This document shows, in pieces, positions 9,193 to 17,684 of a stretch of 64,000 nt of DNA (its first letter is position 1; each line of letters opens with the position of its first letter). The stretch covers positions 1 through 64,000 of the IMG/VR virus record IMGVR_UViG_3300047560_000348. The stretch is one strand, 5' to 3'. This DNA is from a virus. The translations under genes were made by a program, and so were the position numbers. The notes beneath the pieces are model-generated. The model saw only the letters and a program-made list of their open reading frames with translations, was not told the origin of the DNA and ran no database searches.

Positions 9193-10191
9193 TTACTTAA
9201 GTGTTGCAACCTTAGCCTTTGGGAACTTCTTGTTCCACTTTGCAGCAAGTGCATTGTACTTTGCCTTTGCAGACGCAGTGTTCTTAGCTTCAGCGATAGC
9301 CTTTGCCTTCTCAAGCTCAAGCTCTGCCTTTACCTTTGCAAGTTCTGCCTTAGTTGCATCGTGTGCAACCTTCTCTGCAGCAAGTTCTGCAGTCTTAGCA
9401 GTTACTTCTGATGCAAGGTCACGAACTGTAACATCAGCAATACGAACCGCAACAGGTGTTGCTAGTCCAGTTACAGCAGATGCTACAGTTGCAGTTGCAA
9501 GCAGACGAACAGTTCCTGAAGCAGGAAGTGTAATGTCCTTGGTCTTTGTGCCAAGAGTTGCAGTTGCAGTGTCTGTAGTTAGAGCGAATGTCTCGTTTGT
9601 AGTTGCTGTAGTAACCTGAAGGTTAATGGTTGCACCACCCTTAGCATTACCAAATACATCCACACCACGAACGGTTGCAGTGTATACAGTACCAGCAGCA
9701 CCAGTTGCAGATCCAGCAAGTTCAATTGCGTTCAATGCACCAGCAGTACCCTGGAAGTAGTAAGTAGTTGTGTTTCCACCAACAGTTACTGCAACAGAAC
9801 CAACTGCTGTAGTAGTAGTGAATACATAAAGGTCAGCAGATGTACCTGTACCAGTTGAAACAGATACAGATGATGTGCCTGCAGCAGCAGTTACTGGAGA
9901 ACCAGAAGCAGCAAGTGCAGTAACGATCTTACCGTTAGTTGCGACAGCAGAAACAGTAGTTCCAGTGTCAAGGCCTGTTAGGGCAATCTTTAGTGCGTCT
10001 GCAGCATCTACAGAGTTATCTGCAGGAACTGGTAGAGCGACTGGTGCTGAAATAGCAGTACCGCCAGTAGCAGCTGAACCGCCAACTGTTAGAGCAGTAG
10101 ATACTGCAGCACTTGCAGGTGTTGCGATTACTGATGTTGCAAGGGCAGTGGCTGCAACCAATGCGAATGCGATCTTCTTAATTGAAGTCAT
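9193..10191 (-). CDS. Secreted Ala/Thr/Val-rich surface protein
   Basis: The 332-residue protein has a signal peptide with cleavage near ASA|AV (residue 28). A long low-complexity beta-rich body of Ala, Thr, Val and Gly suggests Ig-like or S-layer-like strands (about 30-255). A Lys/Ala coiled coil follows (about 260-305), then a short tail KYNALAAKWNKKFPKAKV. From memory, this C-terminus resembles exported proteins of freshwater actinobacteria; I could not check this. It is a single-gene unit between terL and the terminator at 9150, with SD AAGGAAA. It may be host-derived, coating the infected cell or masking receptors. Confidence 0.6.
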   Translation of the reverse strand: MTSIKKIAFALVAATALATSVIATPASAAVSTALTVGGSAATGGTAISAPVALPVPADNSVDAADALKIALTGLDTGTTVSAVATNGKIVTALAASGSPVTAAAGTSSVSVSTGTGTSADLYVFTTTTAVGSVAVTVGGNTTTYYFQGTAGALNAIELAGSATGAAGTVYTATVRGVDVFGNAKGGATINLQVTTATTNETFALTTDTATATLGTKTKDITLPASGTVRLLATATVASAVTGLATPVAVRIADVTVRDLASEVTAKTAELAAEKVAHDATKAELAKVKAELELEKAKAIAEAKNTASAKAKYNALAAKWNKKFPKAKVATLK

Positions 10192-10211
10192 ATATATATT
10201 TCCTTTTCTTG

Positions 10212-11990
10212 TTATATTAGTTTTAATCTATCCAAGTAGTCTTTAACTTCTTTTGGCATAGGTTTATATTGTATCACACTATCTTTTGCCTTGTCAAGTT
10301 CCGACTTGGGTCTATCTCTGAATGTATGGATCTCTACCTCAAGGTTAAGGTCCCTTGGGGTGTGACTTATAGCACCAAAAACAGAACCACACACAGCGTC
10401 AGCCAAGTCCTTTGAGAGTTTACGTGGGTGGTCTACATTCTTTCCATTTTTGGTAATTTTTAGTTCTGTTAGTTCTTCGAACAAAAGTTCGATTGCTGGC
10501 ATTGCGAGTCTATCTTCATAAATAAGCATAGCCATATCTTCGTAGTGTTTCTTACCCACAGAAACGGTGTCGGTTCTCATACCCACTTCTGCAAGCTCTT
10601 TCTGAATATCAAATGACTGCCAGCGGTCAAATGATACCAAACCTATATTAAATCCAAGTCTTCTTAAATTTTGAATCCATTGCTTTACTTCTGACAGGTC
10701 AACAGGGCCTTCTGTCTTTGGTTCCCACCAAGCAACGGCATCAACAATAACTACTGGAGAAATTTGTTGATAATCTTTAATTACCTGAACATTAACCCAT
10801 TTATCAACATGGGCAATTGCGACTGCACACTTGTCATGTCTCTGTGCAAGGTCAGCATGAACATAGTATATCTTATCTGGGTCAGGAGTAAAAGATGGTT
10901 CAAATCTTCTAAACTGATCCAGAGGATTTCTAATGCTCATAGATGACCTTACCTTGTCACGCTGTCTGAAGAATGTATCAGTCATATATGTTGGAATACA
11001 TGCAAAACGCTGCATCGCATCTCCCATATCTGTAAAGAATGCAAGCTTAAAGTCATCAATCTTTCTAGTTGGATTAACTACCCAAGTTGGTCTCTTTAGA
11101 GCAAATACATTAGGATACTTATAGCTAACAATTTCATCTTCATCCCACTCAATTTCTAGACTATTACCCTCTGCATCCTCTGGAATATCTGGGTTAAGAA
11201 TAAACTTATGAGTCTTGTGTATAACTTCTTTTTCAGCAATTACTCCATCATAGTGTGTGGAGATAAAGTCTCCTGGAAAACGTGGGAAGGATAGCAGTGC
11301 TACCTTTCCTAAGTCTGGGAAGCGAGAGTCTACTGATGCACGGAACGCTTTATAGATGTTGTCCGCTGTTTTACCTTGATCATTTCCAGTTGCAATCTCA
11401 GTAGCGAAACCAGAAATCTCGTCAAGCACCGCAAGGATAAGGTTGAGCCCTTCGTGAGATTCTCTTTCTGAATGTCCTGAATATACTGTAATTGATTCAT
11501 CAAACTCAATAGATTCTGCTTTTGCGTTGAACTTGCCAATAAACCAGGGAGATTTTTCAATCTTGGTCTTAAAGCCTTTAAAGAATACGTTCTTCGCCTG
11601 CTGAGCGTTGATCGCAACGTTAATGATATCAATGGCATCCCCAGGAGGTTTACCAAAATAACGAGCAGGCTCTTTAAGGCATAGAAGTTTATACACAATG
11701 TAAGCACATGCAACTGTCGAAGTGAAGTCTTTACCAGACCCCTTACCAAGCTGAAGGATGACTTCATTCTTGGTGTATTTCTTATAGTATCTTGTTCCAT
11801 CTGTTTCTCCCATTAAATCAATGAGGTCCTCTAGTTTATAGATTTGACTCATTGCCTCGACAATGTCATACTGAACATCTGACAGTCTAGGCTGGTTTAG
11901 GTAATCTTCCCCCTCAACAAATGTACGTGCATCTACGGGAGTTTCCCTAAAATTATCAGACTTAAGTGCATCTAAAAAATCATCGAACAT
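10212..11990 (-). CDS. terL: Terminase large subunit
   Basis: The 592-residue DNA-packaging motor has a Walker A motif LGKGSGKD (81-88), Walker B LILAVLDE with D190-E191, and a C-terminal RNase-H-like nuclease. Visible nuclease motifs are HADLAQRHD, a central SFDRWQS and the distal KDLADAVCG acidic residue. Length is normal. It overlaps terS by 11 bp. It lies about 37 kb from the portal gene on this map, which is atypical for compact siphovirus genomes. Confidence 0.95.
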   Translation of the reverse strand: MFDDFLDALKSDNFRETPVDARTFVEGEDYLNQPRLSDVQYDIVEAMSQIYKLEDLIDLMGETDGTRYYKKYTKNEVILQLGKGSGKDFTSTVACAYIVYKLLCLKEPARYFGKPPGDAIDIINVAINAQQAKNVFFKGFKTKIEKSPWFIGKFNAKAESIEFDESITVYSGHSERESHEGLNLILAVLDEISGFATEIATGNDQGKTADNIYKAFRASVDSRFPDLGKVALLSFPRFPGDFISTHYDGVIAEKEVIHKTHKFILNPDIPEDAEGNSLEIEWDEDEIVSYKYPNVFALKRPTWVVNPTRKIDDFKLAFFTDMGDAMQRFACIPTYMTDTFFRQRDKVRSSMSIRNPLDQFRRFEPSFTPDPDKIYYVHADLAQRHDKCAVAIAHVDKWVNVQVIKDYQQISPVVIVDAVAWWEPKTEGPVDLSEVKQWIQNLRRLGFNIGLVSFDRWQSFDIQKELAEVGMRTDTVSVGKKHYEDMAMLIYEDRLAMPAIELLFEELTELKITKNGKNVDHPRKLSKDLADAVCGSVFGAISHTPRDLNLEVEIHTFRDRPKSELDKAKDSVIQYKPMPKEVKDYLDRLKLI

Positions 11991-12516
11991 CGTTATTCAC
12001 TATCGTAATTGTTTCTGACGAATTCTTGCTAATTCTAGAAAGTCTACGCATAATTTCATCACGGATTTCTGGATATTCAGACGCAATGTCTTTTAGGATT
12101 TGGATAAGTGCTTCTTGTCTCTCCTCGATGGCAATCATCTCTTCTGCAAGCTCTTTATTTTCTAATAGTCCTGCTTTTTGTAGCATATCAATACGTGTCT
12201 TCTCAAGGTCCATAACAAGCTTAATACCCTGAGTCTTTGCAGCCAGGTTTGCTGTTGTCGTTGCCTCATCAATTACTTCGTAGGCTTTTGAGATTAGCTT
12301 GCTATAGTGGGTGTCAGCACCAACCAAAGCCTCTTTAGCACGTGCACGGATAGCAGCATTGTCTGCAGCCATCTGTCGCCACTCACTAATGTATGCCACA
12401 ACTGTCTGCCTTGGCATAGCAAGTTCTTTAGAAATCTGTGTTGGATCGCTACCAGCAAGGTATTTTTCTACTACCTTGTTTACACTATCCAAATGCTCAA
12501 TTAGTTTATCTTCCAT
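11980..12516 (-). CDS. terS: Terminase small subunit
   Basis: The start at MEDKLIEH gives 178 residues. A helix-turn-helix lies at about 19-50 (YLAGSDPTQISKELAMPRQT), followed by a long helical oligomerisation region. The reading frame extends 26 codons upstream, but that part overlaps the preceding gene and has no ribosome site. Position directly before terL and the HTH plus coiled architecture indicate TerS, which recognises phage DNA for packaging. Confidence 0.8.
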   Translation of the reverse strand: MEDKLIEHLDSVNKVVEKYLAGSDPTQISKELAMPRQTVVAYISEWRQMAADNAAIRARAKEALVGADTHYSKLISKAYEVIDEATTTANLAAKTQGIKLVMDLEKTRIDMLQKAGLLENKELAEEMIAIEERQEALIQILKDIASEYPEIRDEIMRRLSRISKNSSETITIVNNDVR

Positions 12517-13252
12517 ACTTAAAAGCACTCTCCATTCGCTCTTTAATTTTAGCAATAGCTTCTGGTGATTGCAACTGCTCTTCTGTTGGTGCAAATAATG
12601 CTCTTGTGGTTAATCCAGAAACATTCTCTACTGGTACATAATAAAATAATGCTAGGCTTTCTCTGTTTACCCCAGCTGGAGCATGACATGCATCATCTGC
12701 AGGTAGGCCATGCCAAAAGTTTTGATCTGTCTCAAATACCACAGCACGATTAAATACTGGGTCTACATCAAAAATCTTTTCTTTTGGCTGACCGTTCTCA
12801 TCATCCCAAAACTCTAACTGGCCACCATACTCTGGTTTCCAATCTGGATTAGTATAAACAATAATGTTTAGCTTACGTCTTAGCCCTAGCTTTGGGTGTA
12901 GGTCAGCATCCTTGTGTAGGTTTAGCCTTCCATTGTGTGCGTGTAAATGCATACCACCTGCATGCAAGCCATAATCTGCAATTAGGCCATTGATTCCAGT
13001 CATGCCCTCAAGTTGATCTACGAAGTCTTGAGACGACAGATGAAACATAGCACGATAAATGCTTCCTGGATACCAGTCCCAGTGTGTGGACAATCTTTTT
13101 TGTTCAAACTCAGTGTGGTTACGAGTCAGCCATCTTTCATCATCGAAGTCATAAAAGTCTTCATTGATTGCCGTAATAGTGGCATCATCAAAGAAGTCAT
13201 CAATAATCCAAACATTAGTTGGATACGACTTGTGCTGTATTCTTTCGTACAC
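12506..13252 (-). CDS. 2OG-Fe(II) oxygenase
   Basis: The 248-residue protein has the iron triad H113-K-D115 and H181 and an arginine at R197 (NRESLALFYY) for 2-oxoglutarate. The YGGQLEFWDD strand is typical of the prolyl-4-hydroxylase-like family. It starts with GTG, preceded by AAGGG at a suitable distance, and overlaps the upstream gene by 38 bp. A His-rich stretch MHLHAHNGRLNLHKD may help metal binding. The substrate is unknown. Confidence 0.8.
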   Translation of the reverse strand: MYERIQHKSYPTNVWIIDDFFDDATITAINEDFYDFDDERWLTRNHTEFEQKRLSTHWDWYPGSIYRAMFHLSSQDFVDQLEGMTGINGLIADYGLHAGGMHLHAHNGRLNLHKDADLHPKLGLRRKLNIIVYTNPDWKPEYGGQLEFWDDENGQPKEKIFDVDPVFNRAVVFETDQNFWHGLPADDACHAPAGVNRESLALFYYVPVENVSGLTTRALFAPTEEQLQSPEAIAKIKERMESAFKYGR

Positions 13253-13523
13253 CTCGTTTGCCCTTCTGTGGAATTCTCTTTACCCTGCCCATATCAAATG
13301 ACCTATATGAATGAGACATACCTCGATGGATTTCGAAGCAGTCTACCCATTTTGAGCCAGTCTCCTTGTTGGTAACAATAGCATCAAATTTAAACTTGAG
13401 GCCATATTCTCCACTAATCTTAATTATATCACCACGGTTAATCTCAAACCCATTAACCTCCATTGAGAACTCTCTAGAAAATTTAGTCTCTAGTGGTTCT
13501 ACAAAAGCTTTCTTACGTGCCAA
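13215..13523 (-). CDS. Conserved hypothetical, small beta-rich protein
   Basis: The 102-residue basic protein begins MARKKAFVEPLE. It has alternating strands (INRGDIIKISGEYGLKFKF, then WVDCFEIHRG) suggestive of an SH3-like or OB-like barrel, and ends in a Lys/Arg-rich tail. It sits between the DUF3310 gene and an oxygenase gene in the nucleic-acid-metabolism block. I do not recognise a function; nucleic-acid binding would fit the charge. Confidence 0.65.
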   Translation of the reverse strand: MARKKAFVEPLETKFSREFSMEVNGFEINRGDIIKISGEYGLKFKFDAIVTNKETGSKWVDCFEIHRGMSHSYRSFDMGRVKRIPQKGKRGVRKNTAQVVSN

Positions 13524-13760
13524 CTAAAACTCACCCTTAATACGCTTAATTTCGTCCTGAATGTAGAAGATTGCTTTCTCAAGATCTTCGATGTGCTTCT
13601 CTTCACTCTTAATACCAGCTCGCCAAATATATTTCATGGCATTTCCTAGATTGAAATTCATATGCCTTGTTATTTGTAAGGCTTCGATACCGCTTGGGTG
13701 GCTGGTATAGTGCGTTGGATGATTTACTTGATCTACTGTGATCTTTAACTTATTACTCAT
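13524..13760 (-). CDS. DUF3310 family protein
   Basis: The 78-residue protein carries the DUF3310 (PF11753) signature: VNHPTHYTSHPSGIEALQI, then the helices NAMKYIWRAGIKSEEKHIEDLEKA split across residues 38-61. Members are common in phages and are sometimes labelled SaV-like or nucleotide kinase without proof. It overlaps the preceding HTH gene by an ATGA junction. Confidence 0.85.
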   Translation of the reverse strand: MSNKLKITVDQVNHPTHYTSHPSGIEALQITRHMNFNLGNAMKYIWRAGIKSEEKHIEDLEKAIFYIQDEIKRIKGEF

Positions 13761-13909
13761 CGCTTACTCTTTCTTAGTCCAAATTTAGCTAAATAAACAT
13801 AAATAGTTTCCATACTAACACCGCATTCTTTAGCAATGTCCTCTGGTGATTTTCTGTCTACGAGAAATCTCTTTCTCAACCACGTCTCATTAGTATACAG
13901 CTTTGCCAT
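13757..13909 (-). CDS. Small helix-turn-helix protein
   Basis: The 50-residue ORF begins MAKLYTNETWLRKRF and ends FGLRKSKR. The segment SPEDIAKECGVSMETIYVYL is a clear helix-turn-helix of the resolvase/sigma region 4 type. Start and stop overlap both neighbours (TAATG with the RuvC-like gene, ATGA with DUF3310), which supports a real gene. It probably binds DNA as a small regulator or replication accessory. Confidence 0.8.
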   Translation of the reverse strand: MAKLYTNETWLRKRFLVDRKSPEDIAKECGVSMETIYVYLAKFGLRKSKR

Positions 13910-14487
13910 TAGTTTGTCAACCTGTCCCAGTTATTTATAGCATAATGCCCAATGCCAATAGCGTCAGCAACGTCAGGATCGTTGACCACCCTATCATATT
14001 GAATATTAATATAATTAATAGTCTTTTCTTTTCTGAGATTTCTCTCATGTGTCTTATACCATGACTCAGACTTGCCAGGATATTCTTTACGTACTTCAAG
14101 TTTTTCTTCCTTAGTCAACTTCTTATTGCCAATATAATTCTGCCATGTAATTGGGGCTACCGACTTTATTATAGATACCCCAGAAAGACCTGCAGCACCC
14201 AGCAGTGCACCCTGTACAAGTGCTAGGTCTGCAGCAGTCTTTGGACTATTCATAAATACAGTATGCTCAATGACAATTGCATCTATAGACTGATAGACAT
14301 CTAGGAATCCCTTAGTCTTTTTGCAGGCATCAATGACTTTATCGTAAGTTGTTATTCCTGTGTATTTTATTTTTCCAAAAGAAACTAATTCTTTTGAGTC
14401 AAATAAAGAGAATGCTAAGCTAGATGTACTAGCATCAATTGCCAGGATTCTCTTCGGTTTCCCAATTAATGATGCTAGATTTCCCAT
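13909..14487 (-). CDS. RuvC-like Holliday junction resolvase
   Basis: The 192-residue protein has the RNase-H-fold acidic residues in RuvC order: D18 (LAIDASTSS), E72 (IVIEHTVF) and D170/D173 (DPDVADAIG). RuvC-type phage enzymes resolve branched DNA before packaging. A start at 14487 is supported by AAGGAATAG; it overlaps the zinc-ribbon gene by 53 bp. Length is normal for phage RuvC relatives. Confidence 0.88.
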   Translation of the reverse strand: MGNLASLIGKPKRILAIDASTSSLAFSLFDSKELVSFGKIKYTGITTYDKVIDACKKTKGFLDVYQSIDAIVIEHTVFMNSPKTAADLALVQGALLGAAGLSGVSIIKSVAPITWQNYIGNKKLTKEEKLEVRKEYPGKSESWYKTHERNLRKEKTINYINIQYDRVVNDPDVADAIGIGHYAINNWDRLTN

Positions 14488-14758
14488 TAACTATTCCTTT
14501 TATTTGTCTTAAAACTTTATTAACTTCTTTTGGATCTACGATACAAGATTCACAAACTTTTTCATCATTATATATTGACAATATAGAGTTGCAAATTTTA
14601 CACTTGCGATCTCTATTTTTGCGTCTTTCTCTGCGTGTCTGTTCATACCTAGCTGCAATCTTTTCTTTAGTTGCTGCGTCTCTGCAGGCTACAGAACAAT
14701 ATATCTGATAAGAAGTTTTAGGTTTAAACTGTGTGTCACACCATTGGCAATGTTTCAT
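14435..14758 (-). CDS. Double zinc-ribbon protein
   Basis: Starting at MKHCQWCD, the product has 107 residues. One Cys cluster is CQWC...YCSVAC and a second is CKIC...CESC, separated by a basic helix (about 30-55). The upstream part of the frame lies inside the Cas4-like gene and is unlikely to be translated. Treble-clef or zinc-ribbon proteins of this kind bind nucleic acid or proteins. Its place between a Cas4-like nuclease and a RuvC-like resolvase suggests a role in DNA processing. Confidence 0.7.
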   Translation of the reverse strand: MKHCQWCDTQFKPKTSYQIYCSVACRDAATKEKIAARYEQTRRERRKNRDRKCKICNSILSIYNDEKVCESCIVDPKEVNKVLRQIKGIVNGKSSIINWETEENPGN

Positions 14759-15569
14759 CGATTGGCTCCAAGGACTTAATCTTAATATCTCCCTTGCCAA
14801 CCTCTGCACATGTAGCCTTTAGAGGACATGTCTTACAGATTTTTGAATTAGATCGATAGTTCTTTTCAGGCATTGTTCTATCTGCCCATGCCTTACGAAC
14901 TGTTCGCATCCAATCAAATGCGTTGTTTACCCACGATACATAATAGCTGCCTGGTTTTACTTCAATAGGAAATAGAATCAGGTCATGGTTATTCTTATTC
15001 TCATATATAAGAACTCCCCTAGACTTGCCAAGAATCTTCATATAGATAAGAATCTGTACAAGGTGGCCAGTCTTAGGCTTACCTGCAGTCTTTCTATACT
15101 CAAATCCCTCATTTGGCATTGTCTTAATTTCACCAACAAGTTCTTCATCGTTCCAAAGTACCATCGCATCACCATATCCAAAAATAGGTGGGTCCTGGCT
15201 GGTGATCTTGAACTCAGTTGTCTCATTGCCATTATCGTCTACAAACTTCTTGGCAATACCAGATTTCATCATGGCACTCTGGATTCTATCATGAGATAGA
15301 GTTCCAGCTGTCATGTTTGCTACACCATATGGGTCAGCAAAGTCTTCGAAGTTACCTCCATCAAATGCCAAGTACCAATAGCGTGGACACTCTCCATGAG
15401 AATACGCAATAGTGCTTGGTGCAAAGGTCTTCTTCTTTTGATACTTAGTTTCTCTACCAACAAGATACCCAGAATTTAGCTTCTGAATAAATTGCTCGTG
15501 ATTAATAAAAGTATTGTCTTTGTCAGTTAATTTTCTTTCCATTACCTGACTCAATAAATTTTTAGCCAT
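14736..15569 (-). CDS. Cas4/RecB-like PD-(D/E)XK nuclease with Fe-S cluster cysteines
   Basis: The 277-residue protein shows the nuclease core H93, D134 (GYGDAMVL), E147-x-K149 (GEIKT) and a following Gln172 (LVQILIY). Four cysteines, C61 (GECPR) and C245/C248/C254 (CKTCPLKATC), are positioned as in the Cas4/AddB iron-sulfur domain. There is no CRISPR array or cas gene nearby, so a recombination or end-processing role is most likely. It overlaps the zinc-ribbon gene by 23 bp. Confidence 0.88.
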   Translation of the reverse strand: MAKNLLSQVMERKLTDKDNTFINHEQFIQKLNSGYLVGRETKYQKKKTFAPSTIAYSHGECPRYWYLAFDGGNFEDFADPYGVANMTAGTLSHDRIQSAMMKSGIAKKFVDDNGNETTEFKITSQDPPIFGYGDAMVLWNDEELVGEIKTMPNEGFEYRKTAGKPKTGHLVQILIYMKILGKSRGVLIYENKNNHDLILFPIEVKPGSYYVSWVNNAFDWMRTVRKAWADRTMPEKNYRSNSKICKTCPLKATCAEVGKGDIKIKSLEPIDETLPMV

Positions 15570-15576
15570 AATACCA

Positions 15577-15879
15577 CTAGCGAGTTATGTACTTTAGAGC
15601 AGCAACCAAATTATTGATTGATTCTGCAGCAGTAAAGTACAAGTTTTTCTTCGCTCTATCTCCCTTATCTACGTTAGCCATCCAGGTTGCTTTAAAAGAC
15701 ATTTTAGCAGCAATTGCCTGTAGGCGTACGATCTCAATTGTTGCGACATTCAGAGGAATGTCTGGTTTAACTATTAATTTTGCAATAAATGTAAGTGCTG
15801 TAGTTAGCTCTTCATCTTGCATATAATCAGCAATGTCCGCTAGGCCATTGATCATGTCTAGTGTTGTTTCATTACTCAT
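15577..15879 (-). CDS. Conserved hypothetical, all-helical
   Basis: The 100-residue protein begins MSNETTLDMINGLADIADYM and is predicted helical throughout, with no Cys pairs or membrane segments. It overlaps the upstream oxygenase stop by 8 bp and lies 7 bp before the Cas4-like gene. It is probably part of the replication and recombination operon. No function can be assigned. Confidence 0.65.
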   Translation of the reverse strand: MSNETTLDMINGLADIADYMQDEELTTALTFIAKLIVKPDIPLNVATIEIVRLQAIAAKMSFKATWMANVDKGDRAKKNLYFTAAESINNLVAALKYITR

Positions 15880-16681
15880 TCACAAAGCCTGCAATCTCAT
15901 TTTGTGGAATGCCAGCCTCAAGTCCCATAGCGTTATAGATATCCCATGCTGCAATCATCTTTGGATGTGCAGCGACTTCTTTTCCATAAGCCTCTCTGCC
16001 CTCGAAATTCAGTTGTCCATCAATAGGATTGTCCATGCCAGTCCATCTATAGTTTGTTACTGGACAGTAATCAAAGCTTACAATCTCGCAGAACTCTCCA
16101 TCTTTCCACTTACGCTTTGGTCTCCAGTGAACCTGATTAACAGCACTAAAGATAATGGCATCGCCCTTCTTAAGGTTATACTCTTTATCGTCTACCCACA
16201 AAGTCCAGTCTTCGATGTTCTGGTCAAGGCAGTAGTTAAATGTTACCAGATTCTCGTCTGCATCCAGATGTGGTGGAAGTGATGGTGCATTCTTTCCATC
16301 ACCATACTTCATGTTATAGTCGATATAGTTAAAGTGTGTCAACCTAATTGGGTCCTGGTGCAAAGGCTTTGCATATGTATCCATCGTTTGCTCAATTGAT
16401 GGTGGACATAGGAACTCGATCAGGAGTCTGGACATGTGAATAATCTTTTTTGGATGAAAGCGTGACTGTCCGTAATACTGTTCCTGAGAACCTGGCATTG
16501 CATAGTATGAGTTATCATACATTAGCTGCCTGTTCTTTTCAATTACATTACGTAATTCTGCCACCTGATCATCTGAGAATGGCTTCTCAATATAGATTGG
16601 TAGTGCTTTGTTATATTTATCAAAATCCGTTAGCCATTTATGCATGGGTGCTGGATTGTATGGTCTTTGGTTATTAATCAT
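15872..16681 (-). CDS. 2OG-Fe(II) oxygenase
   Basis: The 269-residue protein has the iron site H138-x-D140 (PPHLDAD) and H185 in VHWRPKR. The segment HxRP...K..DGE is also seen in the adjacent upstream oxygenase, so the two are divergent paralogues. It is joined to that gene by an ATGA overlap. The substrate is unknown; the N-terminal 100 residues are extra relative to minimal members and may bind a partner. Confidence 0.75.
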   Translation of the reverse strand: MINNQRPYNPAPMHKWLTDFDKYNKALPIYIEKPFSDDQVAELRNVIEKNRQLMYDNSYYAMPGSQEQYYGQSRFHPKKIIHMSRLLIEFLCPPSIEQTMDTYAKPLHQDPIRLTHFNYIDYNMKYGDGKNAPSLPPHLDADENLVTFNYCLDQNIEDWTLWVDDKEYNLKKGDAIIFSAVNQVHWRPKRKWKDGEFCEIVSFDYCPVTNYRWTGMDNPIDGQLNFEGREAYGKEVAAHPKMIAAWDIYNAMGLEAGIPQNEIAGFVNE

Positions 16682-17238
16682 AAGTATTTGTACTCCTCTT
16701 TGTTACCATTATACACGAAATAGAAGAATAGCATAGCTACCTTTTCTCCATCATTAAAAGTTTTTGCTGGTCTACCATGTAGTTGATTGTAAGGCTCAAA
16801 CACAAGGGCATCATTATCCCTAAGTATTACCTCTCTGCTATCTTCATCTAAAATTAATGGCCACTCAGTATTCGCCTCTAGCTGATAGTCAACTAAAAGA
16901 TTGTCTGCTTTGTCTTTATGTACATATAGAACTGGTTTGCCGTGTGCTTTAGAATACTCTGTATATGCTAATGATAATGGCTTCCCAATGCCCCAATGTT
17001 CTGGCACCTTAGATTGAATTGTTTTAACTATATTATCTGGTATATCTGAACCAGTAATATCGATAATTATTTTACCAAGAGTTTTATTATTAATCGTATA
17101 CTCAAATGTGTGGTATTGGTTTACCTCAGCATCTTCAAGGGATACCATCTTTCGAGTTGCTTTTTCATTAGCAAAAAAATCCTTTAACTGTGCAATCTCT
17201 TCAGGACTGAACAGGTTACGAATAACTAAATCATTCAT
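16678..17238 (-). CDS. 2OG-Fe(II) oxygenase
   Basis: The start MNDLVIRN (186 residues) is chosen because GGAGG lies six bases before it; an ATG two codons upstream directly abuts the SD. The iron ligands are H107-K-D109 and H154 in LHGRP, followed by KTFNDGE. A Lys or Arg for 2-oxoglutarate is less clear than in the other copies. It is the first of two coupled oxygenase genes downstream of the possible PD-(D/E)XK nuclease. Confidence 0.7.
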   Translation of the reverse strand: MNDLVIRNLFSPEEIAQLKDFFANEKATRKMVSLEDAEVNQYHTFEYTINNKTLGKIIIDITGSDIPDNIVKTIQSKVPEHWGIGKPLSLAYTEYSKAHGKPVLYVHKDKADNLLVDYQLEANTEWPLILDEDSREVILRDNDALVFEPYNQLHGRPAKTFNDGEKVAMLFFYFVYNGNKEEYKYL

Positions 17239-17521
17239 TGCCATCCTCCATTATTTGCTCCAATAAAGATAACTCAATAACTGCTAGGCGTGTTTTTGTG
17301 CCTTCGCTACCCAAGACAATGAAGATGGCAGGATCGTTTCCATTTTTAATGGCATCAGTACTTGCCTTAGCCCAAACATCTTTATTGATTGTGAAAGATT
17401 TTCCAACCTCTTTAAAATCAACAGTAAAGTTTTTCCATGTAGCATCACCTTTGTGGGTATTCCTACCAGAATTCTTGTGCTGCTTGGCACCAATTCGCTT
17501 GCTCTCGCCTCGTTCACTCAT
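17231..17521 (-). CDS. Possible PD-(D/E)XK resolvase-like nuclease
   Basis: The 96-residue basic protein begins MSERGESKRIGAKQHKNSGR. It has a D26 followed by V-D35-F-K37, which resembles the PD-(D/E)XK core of small Hjc/VRR-NUC-type phage endonucleases, and a helix after INKDVW. The leading Glu, Gly and Lys-rich N-terminus also fits that family. The match is by eye only. It lies between the zinc-ribbon gene and an oxygenase gene, near recA. Confidence 0.5.
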   Translation of the reverse strand: MSERGESKRIGAKQHKNSGRNTHKGDATWKNFTVDFKEVGKSFTINKDVWAKASTDAIKNGNDPAIFIVLGSEGTKTRLAVIELSLLEQIMEDGNE

Positions 17522-17684
17522 AGTCTTTTTTCGTTTTCTTCTTGTATATTATAACACGAGTCAGGTGCTTCTGAGAACACATCCAGCTAACTTCATATGT
17601 CTCTGGGTATAACCTCATGCTTTTTACGTTTTCTTTACAGGTATGACACAAGAACTCTCCAGCATAAACAGAATATTTAGCCAT
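17514..17684 (-). CDS. Small zinc-ribbon-like protein
   Basis: The 56-residue ORF begins MAKYSVYAGEF and ends KKTKKDYE. It has FLCHTC and WMCSQKH segments that could hold one zinc (C-x2-C...C-x3-H). Both ends overlap neighbouring genes (recA by 8 bp, the next gene by 8 bp), as is usual in this block, which supports the call. The C-terminus is strongly basic. Confidence 0.65.
   Translation of the reverse strand: MAKYSVYAGEFLCHTCKENVKSMRLYPETYEVSWMCSQKHLTRVIIYKKKTKKDYE

Noticed and set aside
9230-10246. Plus-strand ORFs opposite the 332-aa surface protein
   Set aside because: Ala/Thr/Val codon bias gives open antisense frames; no start signals are seen.
14736-15569. CRISPR-associated Cas4
   Set aside because: No array or other cas genes are present; phage Cas4-like nucleases are common in recombination modules.
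17514-17530. TGTTATAAT just upstream (about 17553) as promoter for the 96-aa gene
   Set aside because: It lies inside the small zinc-ribbon gene and no -35 fits; chance in AT-rich coding DNA is likely.
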